Notes: generated by a model from the sequence alone, not told the origin. A stretch of DNA of 24,083 bases from CAYLLT01 sp964591605 (GCA_964591605.1 CAZQEN010000079.1:1-24083), one strand, 5' to 3'; numbered from the stretch's first letter, positions 1 to 8,732 are shown. Program-made: numbers and translations.

Positions 1-1416
1 CTGCGGATCGAGAATGACTCGATGCCGTCGGAGCTCGACGAGATCCGCCGGCGCATCATGCAGCTCGAGATTGAGCGCGAGGCCCTGCGCAGGGAGAAGG
101 ACGAGGGTTCGCGGCGACAGCTCGAACAGGTGGAGAAACAGCTCGCCGACCTGAACGAGCAGAACCAGGCGCTGACCGCGCGCTGGGAGAAGGAAGTCGG
201 CGTGCTGCGCGACATCAAGACGGTCAAGGAGCAGATCGAGGCGAAGCAGAACGAGCTGAGCGAGGCGCAGCGCCGCGGGGACTGGGAACGGGCGGCGCGG
301 ATTCAGTACGGTGAGATTCGCGAACTGGAGGGGAAGCTCAAGGAGCATGAGACGCAGCTCGCGGGTTTCCACAAGGATGGTCAGGCCCTGGTGCACGAGG
401 AGGTGACGGCCGAGGAGATCGCCGAAGTGGTGAGCCGGTGGACGGGCGTTCCCGTGGCGCGAATGCTCGAAGGCGAGAAGGAGAAGCTGCTGGCGATGGA
501 GAAGCGGCTCGAGGAACGCGTGGTCGGGCAGCCAGAGGCGATCAAGGCGGTGAGCAACGCGGTCCGGCGGAGCCGCGCGGGGATCGGCGACCCGAACCGG
601 CCGATCGGCTCGTTCCTGTTCCTCGGACCGACCGGCGTGGGCAAGACGGAGCTGTGCAAGGCGCTGGCGGCGTTTCTCTTCGACGACGAAGCGGCCTTCG
701 TCCGCATCGACATGAGTGAATTCATGGAGAAGCACTCGGTGTCGCGGCTGATCGGGGCGCCGCCCGGCTACGTCGGCTACGAGGAAGGGGGCGTGCTCAC
801 GGAGGCGGTGCATCGCCGGCCGTACTGCGTGATCCTCTTCGATGAGATCGAGAAAGCGCACTACGACGTCTTCAACATCCTCCTGCAGGTGCTGGACGAC
901 GGCCGGCTGACGGACGGGCAGGGGCGGACGGTCGACTTCCGCAATACCATCCTGGTGATGACCAGCAACATCGGCGGGGCGATCATCCAGCGGCTCAGCG
1001 AGCAGGGGGCGGTGGACGTCGAGATCGAGGCGGGCGTGCGGGAAGAGCTCAAGACGCACTTCCGGCCGGAGTTTCTCAACCGGGTGGACGAAGTGATCGT
1101 GTTCCACCGGCTGAGCCGGGCAGACCTGGTTCACATTGTCGAGATCCAGTTGAAGCGGCTGCAGCAGCGGCTGGCCGAGCGGCGTATCGTGATTCATGTG
1201 TCCGAGACGGCGAAGTCGCGTCTGGCCCGCGACGGGTTCGACCCGGTTTACGGGGCCCGGCCGCTCAAGCGGCTGATCCAGCGCGAGATCGAGAACCCGC
1301 TGGCCCAGCAGATTCTCGCCGGAGAGTTCTCCGACGGCGATCTGATCGAGGTGGACGCGCACGGCGAGCGGCTGACGTTCCGCCGAGCGGAGGCGGCAGT
1401 GGCTTGTGCCTCGTAG
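1..1416 (+). CDS. clpB: ATP-dependent disaggregase ClpB, C-terminal part (5' truncated)
   Basis: This is the 3' portion of a ClpB/Hsp104 chaperone, the AAA+ hexamer that threads and dissolves protein aggregates together with DnaK in the cytoplasm. The frame is open from base 1, so the start lies outside the window; an internal ATG at 22 is not the start. What is seen: the end of the coiled-coil middle domain (charged, Glu/Lys/Arg-rich, roughly bases 22-400), then the second AAA+ module with Walker A GPTGVGKT (625-648), Walker B ILFDEIEK (Asp-Glu at 841-846), the FRPEFLNRVDE sensor/arginine region near 1060-1095, and the C-terminal small domain with YGARPLKR near 1250. The first AAA+ module and N domain are missing only because of the window edge. 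A hairpin follows the stop. Identity is very secure; ClpC/ClpA are less likely because of the long middle-domain coiled coil and the GARPLKRLIQ ending. Confidence 0.97.
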   Translation: MRIENDSMPSELDEIRRRIMQLEIEREALRREKDEGSRRQLEQVEKQLADLNEQNQALTARWEKEVGVLRDIKTVKEQIEAKQNELSEAQRRGDWERAARIQYGEIRELEGKLKEHETQLAGFHKDGQALVHEEVTAEEIAEVVSRWTGVPVARMLEGEKEKLLAMEKRLEERVVGQPEAIKAVSNAVRRSRAGIGDPNRPIGSFLFLGPTGVGKTELCKALAAFLFDDEAAFVRIDMSEFMEKHSVSRLIGAPPGYVGYEEGGVLTEAVHRRPYCVILFDEIEKAHYDVFNILLQVLDDGRLTDGQGRTVDFRNTILVMTSNIGGAIIQRLSEQGAVDVEIEAGVREELKTHFRPEFLNRVDEVIVFHRLSRADLVHIVEIQLKRLQQRLAERRIVIHVSETAKSRLARDGFDPVYGARPLKRLIQREIENPLAQQILAGEFSDGDLIEVDAHGERLTFRRAEAAVACAS

Positions 1417-1421
1417 GCCCG

Positions 1422-1437
1422 TCGGGAGCACTCCCGA
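1422..1437 (+). terminator. short hairpin just after clpB
   Basis: A 7-bp inverted repeat, TCGGGAG-CA-CTCCCGA, begins five bases after the clpB stop codon. It could act as a transcription terminator, but no T-run follows it. The rest of the gap to 1674 holds no credible gene; a second small hairpin (CGGTT/AACCG, 1623-1637) sits nearer the convergent gene and might end that transcript. Confidence 0.35.
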
Positions 1438-1674
1438 GTATCACCGGACGGACGGCAGCGGCGCACCGCGGCGCGGGAGGTGTGGTCGGGGCCCGGCCGA
1501 CCCCCTTCCGGTGTGCTGCTTTCTTCAGACACGCGGAGGCAGGCCCCGTCTTGCGAACGGAACTTGGGCGGGGCAGGCACGCATCGATCGGTGGTCCGGC
1601 CCGGCAGGCTGGTTCTGCTGAGCGGTTCCCCAAACCGTTCCCATGCCCCCTCGCGTAGGGCTCTGGTGGGATGA

Positions 1675-2805
1675 TCATCGCTGGAAGATCGGCAGCAGGT
1701 GATACGGGACGCTCAGCGTCAGGAGCGAGAGAGACGTGGACAGGCACGGGCCCCACTCGGGTTCACCCACGTCGGGGTTCCAGGAGCCGTCGGGACGCTG
1801 GTGCTCCAGCAGCGTTCGCCGCATCGGCGGGTAGGCCTGCTCCCAGTACTTTCCGCCGAGCTGGTGGAGTGCCTGGGTGTAGTAGAAGGCGTGGTAGTGG
1901 AAGCGGTGCATGCCGAAGCGCTGGGGAAGGCGCGAGCCGAGGAGCCACTCGCCCGCCTTGCGTGCGGACGGAGTCTCGTGACGGCCGGCAAGGGACAGCG
2001 ACAGAGCACCTGCGCCAACGGTCGTGATCGTGACGCGGCGGCCGGCCCCGATCAGGCCGTAGAAGACGCGTCCATCGGGCTGAAAGCAGCGCTCGACGAA
2101 CTGGGTGGCCTCGTCGATGGCGTCGCTCGAGACAGCAAAGCCCGCGTTGCGTGCGGAGCGCAGGAACATCAGGTGCCACGTTGTGACGGACATGTCCGAA
2201 TCGTTTGGATCCCATCGTCGCAGATAGCGCCAGCCGCCCCGCTCGATGCCGTATCGCTTGGGCGGGGTGTTCTGAAGAGTCAGTGAGAGTTGGATCGCCT
2301 GCTGGATCGTGTCGCGGATGGCGGCGGTCGCGTCGGCCTGGGCCATGCCGTAGACCTCGGCGAGCATCAGGCCCGAAATCGCATGGTTGTAGGTGCCGGT
2401 GTGTGAGACGCCGCGCTCGATCAGGTGATCTTCGGGCTGAAGGCGGCAGAGCAGGCCGTCCTCCTGGCGGCAGGCCAGAACGTAATCGACGGCGCGCTTG
2501 AGCACCTCCCCATAACTGCCCGAACCGGGCTCATGGCCGCACGAAAGGAACGCGAGCACCGCCAATGAGGTGATGGCGGGCTGGGCGCGATCGTCCGTGC
2601 GAAAGGAACCGTCGGGCTGCTGCTGGGCGGCAAGCCAGGCCAGCCCGCGATCAGTGGACTGATTCAACGCACGCCACTGCTGATCGGTGAGAAGAGCGTC
2701 GCTCCGCACGCGGGGAGTCGGCTGGGTGGAGGGGGTGTTCTGCTCAGCCGGGCCGACAATCGCCAGAAGCATTGCGGCCATCAGGTTTGAGCATGCGGGT
2801 GACAT
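1675..2805 (-). CDS. exported squalene-cyclase/prenyltransferase-repeat protein
   Basis: A 376-residue protein with the alpha/alpha-barrel repeats of the squalene oxidase/prenyltransferase superfamily. Repeat hallmarks seen: QQQPDGSF near residue 62, CRQEDGLL near 112, a GGWRYL segment near 190 and HQRPDGSWNP near 335, each with the Gln/Asp-Gly-aromatic pattern. The DxDD and DCTAE motifs of true squalene-hopene cyclases are not seen and the protein is about half their length, so it is probably not a hopanoid cyclase. A short hydrophobic N-terminus (residues 8-18) suggests export. Stand-alone proteins of this kind are common in planctomycetes and their role is unknown to me. It starts 59 bp behind the sigma-factor gene on the same strand, so the two are probably co-transcribed. 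The ATG at 2805 has AGGAG about 12 bases upstream, a rather long spacing; the start is moderately sure. Confidence 0.85.
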   Translation of the reverse strand: MSPACSNLMAAMLLAIVGPAEQNTPSTQPTPRVRSDALLTDQQWRALNQSTDRGLAWLAAQQQPDGSFRTDDRAQPAITSLAVLAFLSCGHEPGSGSYGEVLKRAVDYVLACRQEDGLLCRLQPEDHLIERGVSHTGTYNHAISGLMLAEVYGMAQADATAAIRDTIQQAIQLSLTLQNTPPKRYGIERGGWRYLRRWDPNDSDMSVTTWHLMFLRSARNAGFAVSSDAIDEATQFVERCFQPDGRVFYGLIGAGRRVTITTVGAGALSLSLAGRHETPSARKAGEWLLGSRLPQRFGMHRFHYHAFYYTQALHQLGGKYWEQAYPPMRRTLLEHQRPDGSWNPDVGEPEWGPCLSTSLSLLTLSVPYHLLPIFQR

Positions 2806-2864
2806 GAGGGCGCTACGCTCCTGACCAACGCATCCCGTTCATACCCTCGTCCGGGAGGGCTCCG

Positions 2865-4787
2865 TCAGCCTCGCCTCGACGCGAGCAGGTACGGCCAGAG
2901 CGGGCTCGATTCCTGCCTGACGTCGTGGGCGGGACCACGCGGTGGTGGGGTTGGCATCACAGGCTCACGGTCCAGCATGCCGAGGTTCTGCACGTAATGA
3001 AACTCAAGAACATCGGTCGGTTCCACGCCGGCAGGCCCGAAGGTCACCTGATCGAGCACGTCTCGAACCAGGTCGATGCGATACGTCGCGCAGATCGGTG
3101 GAGTGAACTGGCGATCGATCAGGCGGACGGTCACATACTGCGGATCCGTTTCCACCGCACGCGTCTCGAACCAGATTCGCCGGGCGGCGGCATCGCGCCG
3201 GATGACATCGAGGGTGTGCAGACCTGACCAGGGACGGGGCAGGCCGATCAGGAAACTCCCGGGCCGGTGACTGGCGAGTCGGGCGGAGCGGGCGTCGGCC
3301 GGCGCGGTCCATGCGTCGCCGGGGATGTCGGCGACTTCGCGATCGTCCTCAAGCCTCAGCCGCAGCCATGGCGGGTGTTCCGCGTATGCAGCGAGGACGA
3401 ATGGGATGCACGCCGTTCCGATCACGCGGCGTCCCGCAAGCTGACCGGTGATCTGGACGTACGTCCAGCCCCGGAAGTGCATCTCGTCGCGCTCGTCGAC
3501 GACGGACATGTTCGAAGGCGGCTGGAACAGTGAGTCGGGCAGCGCGCTGTAATCATACGTCGTCCGGAATGCGCCGAGCTCGGGGAAACGGTAGTCGAGC
3601 CGGCTCTGCAGGAGAAGGGTCGCGGCGTCCCGGGTCATCAGGTCCGCCGGGGCGGTGCCCGGTGCCTGACCGCTAGATCTTTGTACCTCTTCGATAAACC
3701 TCAGGAGCTCATCGGAATCGGTCGGCAGCGTTTTCACACTCTTGCCGTACAAACGGGCATTCAGGAGCGTGATCCTGCGGGCATGAGGCATGATGTGGTA
3801 GTTGGCTTGGGCATTCTGCACCCACATGCATACCTTCTGGGTCAGGTGCGGATCCCAGAGCTGCACGCGGGACAGGAAGGGGCCGACAGAGCCCTGCGGA
3901 AAGCGCAGCCATTGTTCATATGCCCCGTTGCGGGTTGGTTCGAATCGGATTTCACACCACTGGGCGGAGTCGGTTTGCCCGGTGAAGTGAACATCAAAGC
4001 CCGAGTGCGGCGAAGACATCGCGCGGTTGGCCGGAGCCTGACGGGCCCATGCGAGCAACAGCGCGAGCATGATCAATGCCGCGGCGGCCGAAGCACCTGA
4101 TTTCGTCAGCAGAAGCTGGCGCGCGCTTTCGCGCAGGGCGGAGGTGCTCAATTGAATCGCGCTGGCCCCCGCAGCAGGCCGTGTGGCTTCACCGAAAGCA
4201 AGGAGCGCGACGGCCAATGCAGATTCACCCATCCCGCGCCGGCGGAGGGCCTGAACCAGGGCCCGCTTGGCGCGGAGGAACGCCACGCGGGCGGCCAGCT
4301 CGCTGCATCCGAGGATGCCGCCGATCGAGGAGTGAGAAAGATCTTCGTAAAAGCGCATGGTCAGGATCATGCGGTGACGGACGTCGAGATCGGCGAGCGC
4401 GCTGCGGGTGAGTTCCACCAGCTCGTTGCGGGCCAGCGTCTTGGCCGGGTCGGCTGCATCACTGGCTGGTTCGATCGCGACGGACGCGTGATCGGTGAAC
4501 GGTCTCGGGTGAAAGTCAGAGCGCCGGTAGAACAGCCGGATCTTGTTGTTGGCGATGGTGAACAGCCACGACCAGAACCGCTGCGGGTCCTGCAATTGGT
4601 CGCGCGAGCTGAGCATCGCCACCATCGTCTCCTGCGTGAGGTCCTGGGCCCGTTCATCGCTAAGGACCACCCGTCGAACATAGGCGCAGACCCGCGCCTG
4701 GGCCACTTCGGCGAGTGCGGAAAGACTCTCCGCATCGCCGGCCACGGCCTGCCGGACGAGATCGATATGCTCGCAGTCTCGGCCCAT
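2865..4787 (-). CDS. ECF sigma factor fused to a membrane-anchored C-terminal domain
   Basis: A 640-residue protein. Residues about 8-90 form sigma region 2 (including DLTQETMVAML and the WSWLFTIANNKIR core/-10 recognition stretch) and about 120-183 form region 4 with a helix-turn-helix (DLSHSSIGGILG...). Typical ECF sigma factors end here at roughly 180-200 residues. This one continues with a linker, one clear transmembrane helix at about 231-249 (Ala/Leu-rich) and about 390 further residues of mixed beta-type sequence that I do not recognise. The predicted topology is a cytoplasmic sigma domain and an extracytoplasmic sensor-like domain in one chain, so regulated release or direct coupling of signal to sigma activity is possible; this is inference. 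No separate anti-sigma gene is adjacent; the next gene downstream encodes the squalene-cyclase-repeat protein. A TATA-like -10 (TATAGA, 4796-4801, minus strand) lies so close to the ATG that the mRNA may be nearly leaderless; no -35 is evident. Confidence 0.88.
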   Translation of the reverse strand: MGRDCEHIDLVRQAVAGDAESLSALAEVAQARVCAYVRRVVLSDERAQDLTQETMVAMLSSRDQLQDPQRFWSWLFTIANNKIRLFYRRSDFHPRPFTDHASVAIEPASDAADPAKTLARNELVELTRSALADLDVRHRMILTMRFYEDLSHSSIGGILGCSELAARVAFLRAKRALVQALRRRGMGESALAVALLAFGEATRPAAGASAIQLSTSALRESARQLLLTKSGASAAAALIMLALLLAWARQAPANRAMSSPHSGFDVHFTGQTDSAQWCEIRFEPTRNGAYEQWLRFPQGSVGPFLSRVQLWDPHLTQKVCMWVQNAQANYHIMPHARRITLLNARLYGKSVKTLPTDSDELLRFIEEVQRSSGQAPGTAPADLMTRDAATLLLQSRLDYRFPELGAFRTTYDYSALPDSLFQPPSNMSVVDERDEMHFRGWTYVQITGQLAGRRVIGTACIPFVLAAYAEHPPWLRLRLEDDREVADIPGDAWTAPADARSARLASHRPGSFLIGLPRPWSGLHTLDVIRRDAAARRIWFETRAVETDPQYVTVRLIDRQFTPPICATYRIDLVRDVLDQVTFGPAGVEPTDVLEFHYVQNLGMLDREPVMPTPPPRGPAHDVRQESSPLWPYLLASRRG

Positions 4788-4912
4788 GCCTCACGTCTAT
4801 ACGCTGAAGGTGCGCAGCCCGCTGAGATGTTACCTGCTTTTCCATGAATTGCGATCAGAGACCGATCGGGGGAGGTCCCGGATGTTCTGGAAACGGGCGT
4901 TCTGGAGTCTAA

Positions 4913-4924
4913 CTCCTGCAGGAG
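4913..4924. promoter_or_regulatory. 12-bp perfect palindrome between divergent regulators
   Basis: CTCCTGCAGGAG is a perfect palindrome in the 265-bp region between the divergently transcribed sigma-factor and GntR-type genes. A dimeric regulator such as the adjacent GntR/LacI-type protein could bind it as an operator. This rests on symmetry and location only; no second copy was seen in the region. Confidence 0.3.
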
Positions 4925-5052
4925 CCGGTGGTTGAGCGCGGACAGCCGCGGACGGCGGAGTTTCGGTGGATTGGGCTGCAACACCGGCAGGCGCTGCGCA
5001 TCAGCAGGGCAGGCGAGCTCTGCACGTGACTCCGCCGAGCCGGGGGTGACGC

Positions 5053-6249
5053 ATGGTTGGATCCGGGGTGATCAGTCCGCCGATGTCGAAGTGGGACTGT
5101 GAATCGCAAAGAAGGGCCGATGAGCGGGCTCCGCATCGAAGAGGGCGACCCATTCGCTATCGGGTCGTCACGGACGCTCTGCGCGAACGGGTGTCGAAGG
5201 GGGAGTTGCCGGCCGGGGTGAGATTGCCGACGCTCCGGGAGCTGGCGGCGGAGTTCAAGGTCAGCATCAACACGGTGCGGAACGCCATTCGCATTCTGGA
5301 GCGTGAAGGGGGGTTGTATCACGTGCCCGACGTGGGGACGTTTGTGCGACCGCCGGGAACGGCGTCGAGCCGGTCGGCCCTGGCGCTGATCGCTATGGAC
5401 CTTGGGCGATCGTTTGAGGCGCAGGTCGCTCTCGGCGTGGAACACGCATGCCAGGAGCGGGAGTGGGACGTGCAGATCCTCGATTCGAGGTTGGATGCGG
5501 AGCTCGAATCGCGGAATCTCCGGCGTGTGATGGATTCGGGGGCCCGAGGGGCCATCGTGATGCCGCTCGGAGATGATCGCAATCTGGAGGCGATCTTCCA
5601 GTTGAAGCTGCGCGGTTTCCCCCTGGTGCTTATTGACCGTGGTCTGCCTGGGCTGCGGGTGGATCGGGTCGAGTCGGATCACGAGCAGGCGGCGTACCTG
5701 GCATGCCGGCATCTGATTGGCTGCGGTCACGAGCACGTCTATCTGGCGATGGAGCCGCTGGTCGCGACATGCGTACAGAGCGTGGTCGAGGGTTTCGAGC
5801 GGGCGCTGCGCGAAGAGGGACTCGAGCCGGTGCGCGCTCTGCGTCTGCATGTCGATGGCGGGGTGGATCTGGAGGGCCGTCGAGCCGGCAAGCGATGGCT
5901 GGGCGGACGTGAGGCGGCCCTCCCTGTGCTGCGTCGCGCCCGCATTCCCGTCGGTATCATCGCGCAGAATGAATACATCTCCTGGGGTGTGCTCGAAGCG
6001 TGTCGCGAGCTGGGGCTGTCTGTTCCACGCGAAGTGTCCATCGTCAGTCTGCACGACTCGGAGCTCGCGCGGGCGATGACTCCGGCACTGACGGCGGTGG
6101 CCCCGCGACTGCCTGAAATCGGCCGGCGGGCAGTAGAACTCCTGGAGGAGCGGCTGCCCACACCGGAGCTGGAGCCGCGATACGTCCGGATGCCGGTTGA
6201 ACTGCGGGAACGCGCCTCGGTGGCTCACCGTGATCGGGGATCTGGATGA
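5053..6249 (+). CDS. GntR-family regulator with LacI/periplasmic-binding-type effector domain
   Basis: A 398-residue transcription factor of the AraR-like architecture. Residues about 33-98 are a winged helix-turn-helix of the GntR family (RYRVVTDALRERVSKGEL, LPTLRELAAEF, SINTVRNAIRILEREG, then GTFV). Residues about 110-385 are a type I periplasmic-binding fold like LacI (ALIAMDLGRSFEAQVALGVE, GAIVMPLG, LVLIDRGLPG, VESDHEQAAYLA, then a SIVSLHDSELA segment). Proteins of this design sense a sugar or sugar derivative and usually repress transport and catabolic genes. The ligand cannot be read from the sequence. The neighbouring minus-strand MFS/lipoprotein/hydrolase group is a possible target but is convergent, not divergent. 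The ATG at 5053 has a GGGGGTG stretch 5-6 bases upstream and is preferred; an ATG at 5083 is an alternative that would remove ten residues. Confidence 0.92.
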   Translation: MVGSGVISPPMSKWDCESQRRADERAPHRRGRPIRYRVVTDALRERVSKGELPAGVRLPTLRELAAEFKVSINTVRNAIRILEREGGLYHVPDVGTFVRPPGTASSRSALALIAMDLGRSFEAQVALGVEHACQEREWDVQILDSRLDAELESRNLRRVMDSGARGAIVMPLGDDRNLEAIFQLKLRGFPLVLIDRGLPGLRVDRVESDHEQAAYLACRHLIGCGHEHVYLAMEPLVATCVQSVVEGFERALREEGLEPVRALRLHVDGGVDLEGRRAGKRWLGGREAALPVLRRARIPVGIIAQNEYISWGVLEACRELGLSVPREVSIVSLHDSELARAMTPALTAVAPRLPEIGRRAVELLEERLPTPELEPRYVRMPVELRERASVAHRDRGSG

Positions 6250-6399
6250 CGTACCCGAATGAAGCACTCATCCACTCGGGAACGCACGTGGCGTGGGTCG
6301 TGGACTGACTCCGTCTGGTGCAGATCCTGCAGCCGATCAGAGCCGCGATAGAGATCGAGGTTCACGCGAACCGCCCGCACGAAGGATGGTGCCGGCCGG

Positions 6400-7728
6400 T
6401 CACGATGACGCCGGAAGTTCGTGGTCGGGCAGGAAGCAGGCGACGGCGGAGGCGGGGAGGAAGAGGAAGCTGGCGGCGAGCAGGGCGAGGCGGTAGTCGC
6501 CGACGGTGGAGAAGAGTCCGAAGAAGACGGTGCCGAAGGCGGCGGCGATTCGGCCGATGTTGTAGCAGAAGCCGGCGCCGGTGGTTCGCAGCAGCGTCGG
6601 GAAGAGCGGGGGCAGGTACATGGTGAAGAGGGCGAAGAGGCCCGAGCACGTGCCGAGGGCGGCGAAGAAGGCCCAGAGGATGACGTGGTGGCGGGGTCCG
6701 CCGTAGGCGCCGGCCATGCAGGCGAAGTAGACGATGAGCATCCCGACGATCACGCGTCGGTAGCCGGCCCGGCGGGCGAGAGCGGCGGCGAGGAAGTTCC
6801 CGGCGATCGAGGTGACCATGAGCAGCATCATGAGCTGGCTGACCAGGGTGTTGATCCGCCCGCTGTCGTATCCCTCGCGGCTCAGCAGGTTGCGCAGGTG
6901 CTGGGGGCACCAGAACATGAAGGCCCAGTGGGCGGTGAGCGAGAACGAACAGACGAGGATGGTCAGGAGGGTGGTGCGGCGCACGCTTCCGCGGAAGAGG
7001 TCGGCGATGCGCGGCTCGGTGCGGGTGTTCTCGGCGCGGGCGGCGTGCCACTCGGCGGACTCGGGTACGGCGCGGCGGATCCAGAAGACGAGCAGGGCGG
7101 GAAGGATGCCGACGAGGAAGACGGTGCGGTTGGGCAGGCCGAGGCGGGCGATCACGTAGTAGGCGAGGCTGGCGGCGAGGATGCCGACGTTCACGCCGGA
7201 CTGGAGGGTGCCGGCGAGCCAGGGCCGCCACTTGCGCGGCCAGGTCTCCGCGAGGAGGGAAGCGCCGACGGCCCATTCCCCGCCGATGCCCAGGGCAGCC
7301 AGGAAGCGGAAGATGAACAGATGCCACCATGCGGTGGCCAGGAACGAGAGGCCGGTGAAGATGGCGTAGGTGAGGATGGTGAGCATGAGGGCGCGGGTGC
7401 GGCCGAGTCGATCGCCGATGCGTCCGAAGAAGCCGCCGCCCAGGGCCCAGCCGACCAGGAAGGCCCCCTGAATCCACGAGCTGGTGTGGCCGACGCGCGG
7501 GTCAGTCAGGTCGAGCCTCATGAGCTGGGCGACGAAGGGGAGGGCGACCAGCGTGTAGAGGTGCATGTCGAGGCCGTCGAAGGTCCAGCCGAGCCAGGCG
7601 GCGGCGCCGGACTTCCACTGCTGAGGGGTGATGTCGCGCAGGCGCGCCGCGTCGCCGGGGTCGGCCGCGGCCGGTGCGTCTTCGAGCGTGGGGGGCTGGT
7701 GTGGCTGAGCGAGGCCCGACTGGCTCAT
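6400..7728 (-). CDS. MFS transporter (SHS/AAHS-like organic acid or sugar acid carrier)
   Basis: A 442-residue inner-membrane protein with about 12 hydrophobic helices and a roughly 45-residue cytoplasmic N-terminal tail. Helix 1 carries the DGLDMHLY motif, similar to the D-G-x-D-x-x-x-Y of sialate/lactate/aromatic acid carriers. The loop between helices 2 and 3 has the major facilitator signature GRIGDRLGRTRAL, and helix 5 contains GIGGEWAVGASL, also typical of the metabolite:H+ symporter branch. It therefore probably imports a small organic acid or sugar acid by proton symport; the substrate is inference. Its ATG overlaps the stop of the upstream lipoprotein gene (ATGA overlap, 7725-7728), which indicates translational coupling within an operon. 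The gene is convergent with the GntR-type regulator; the 150-bp gap between them holds only a weak GGTTC/GAACC hairpin (6359-6372). Confidence 0.93.
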   Translation of the reverse strand: MSQSGLAQPHQPPTLEDAPAAADPGDAARLRDITPQQWKSGAAAWLGWTFDGLDMHLYTLVALPFVAQLMRLDLTDPRVGHTSSWIQGAFLVGWALGGGFFGRIGDRLGRTRALMLTILTYAIFTGLSFLATAWWHLFIFRFLAALGIGGEWAVGASLLAETWPRKWRPWLAGTLQSGVNVGILAASLAYYVIARLGLPNRTVFLVGILPALLVFWIRRAVPESAEWHAARAENTRTEPRIADLFRGSVRRTTLLTILVCSFSLTAHWAFMFWCPQHLRNLLSREGYDSGRINTLVSQLMMLLMVTSIAGNFLAAALARRAGYRRVIVGMLIVYFACMAGAYGGPRHHVILWAFFAALGTCSGLFALFTMYLPPLFPTLLRTTGAGFCYNIGRIAAAFGTVFFGLFSTVGDYRLALLAASFLFLPASAVACFLPDHELPASS

Positions 7729-8681
7729 GGATGAGAGGATACCCGTGCGGGGCGGGGCTCACAATGAATCCGTGGTGCACGACCGGCCGGCCGGGTGTAT
7801 CCAGAGGACGGGGCTGCTCGGGGGCGGTCGATCCACAGGTGGCCGCGGCGGACGGCGGCTTTGCCGGGCGGGAGATCGCCGAAATCGAGCATGATGTCGG
7901 TGCAGGGGTTGAGTCGGTTGCTGTGGAGGATGATCGCGCGCCCGGCGGTGATGCCGACGCGCCAGCCTTCGGGGTGATGGCTGATCATGGCCGGCGTATC
8001 GAGGCGGTTCGGGTGGATGCCCCAGAACTCGTGGTAGAAGCGGTTGTCGAGGTGCCTGCCGGCGAGGAGGAAGGCCTCGAAGCCGGGGACCTTGCCGGCG
8101 CGTTCGCCGAGCTGGCCGAGCGTGACGTCCCGGCCGTCGGAGCGGACGTGCACGTGGTCGGGGCTCCACCAGTGCTTGTCGGCGAACTTCAGGCAGATGG
8201 GGGCGCCGGCGCGGCGGATCGGCCGGGAGCCGAGGTTTCGCAGGCGGATCTCGAAGCGGACACGGTGGCCGTCGACCCGGGCGGAGGCGGTCCATTCGAC
8301 GGGCTGGTCGCGCGGTACTTCGATCCCGGCGCATTCGACACTGTGATCGCGGATGGCGAAGTTGCCGGGTCCGAAGGTACTGTCGGGTGAGACGTGCTGT
8401 CGGAGCATGGACCGATCGCCCTCCCAGGCGCCGACCGGATAGATGGAGCTGAAGCCTTCGTTGCTGGAGATGCCTTCGGGAAGCCAGAGGCGCAGGGTGC
8501 CGACGGGCGCGTCGCTGCGGATGAGGAGCTGGCTGCTGTTCGGAATGGGCTCCAGCGTGAGGGTGACGCGCGGGGGCGGAGTGCAGGCCGCGCCGGGCAG
8601 AAGCAGAGTGAGGGCGCACGCTTCCATCACGAGGACCCGGTGATGTGATCGAAGCAGGCTGCGGCTGAAAGCGCTTGACAT
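7725..8681 (-). CDS. putative lipoprotein of unknown family
   Basis: A 318-residue protein I do not recognise. The N-terminus has basic residues, a hydrophobic stretch and LLPGAAC ending at Cys33, a fair lipobox, so it is probably lipid-anchored on the periplasmic side. The rest is rich in predicted beta strands with aromatic patches such as ADKHWWSPDHVHV and NRFYHEFWGIHPNR and a late GITAGRAIILHSNRLNP segment; it could be a sugar-interacting beta-sandwich, but no catalytic motif is evident. The start is placed at the ATG at 8681, because AAGGAG lies five bases upstream (8687-8692); the longer frame would use a GTG at 8702. It follows the hydrolase gene by 51 bp and overlaps the transporter start by 4 bp, so the three form one operon, and a role in handling the transporter's substrate at the cell surface is plausible. 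Confidence 0.75.
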   Translation of the reverse strand: MSSAFSRSLLRSHHRVLVMEACALTLLLPGAACTPPPRVTLTLEPIPNSSQLLIRSDAPVGTLRLWLPEGISSNEGFSSIYPVGAWEGDRSMLRQHVSPDSTFGPGNFAIRDHSVECAGIEVPRDQPVEWTASARVDGHRVRFEIRLRNLGSRPIRRAGAPICLKFADKHWWSPDHVHVRSDGRDVTLGQLGERAGKVPGFEAFLLAGRHLDNRFYHEFWGIHPNRLDTPAMISHHPEGWRVGITAGRAIILHSNRLNPCTDIMLDFGDLPPGKAAVRRGHLWIDRPRAAPSSGYTRPAGRAPRIHCEPRPARVSSHP

Positions 8682-8686
8682 TCTTA

Positions 8687-8692
8687 CTCCTT
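8687..8692 (-). promoter_or_regulatory. ribosome binding site fixing the lipoprotein start
   Basis: AAGGAG on the minus strand, five bases before the ATG at 8681. It decides the start in favour of this ATG over the in-frame GTG at 8702. Confidence 0.75.
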
Positions 8693-8732
8693 CCGATGGC
8701 ACCCGCCGAACTTCTCGCTTGCACTTCGGGCT

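Noticed and set aside
1675..2805. Hopanoid-forming squalene-hopene cyclase
   Set aside because: Too short, with no DxDD catalytic motif and no hopanoid genes nearby.
4909..6267. 452-codon minus-strand frame opposite the GntR-type regulator
   Set aside because: The plus-strand frame contains both domains of a known regulator; the minus frame has no similarity I recognise.
6421..7734. Glu/Gly/Asp-rich 437-codon plus-strand frame opposite the MFS gene
   Set aside because: Typical acidic shadow of a hydrophobic protein gene; no motif.
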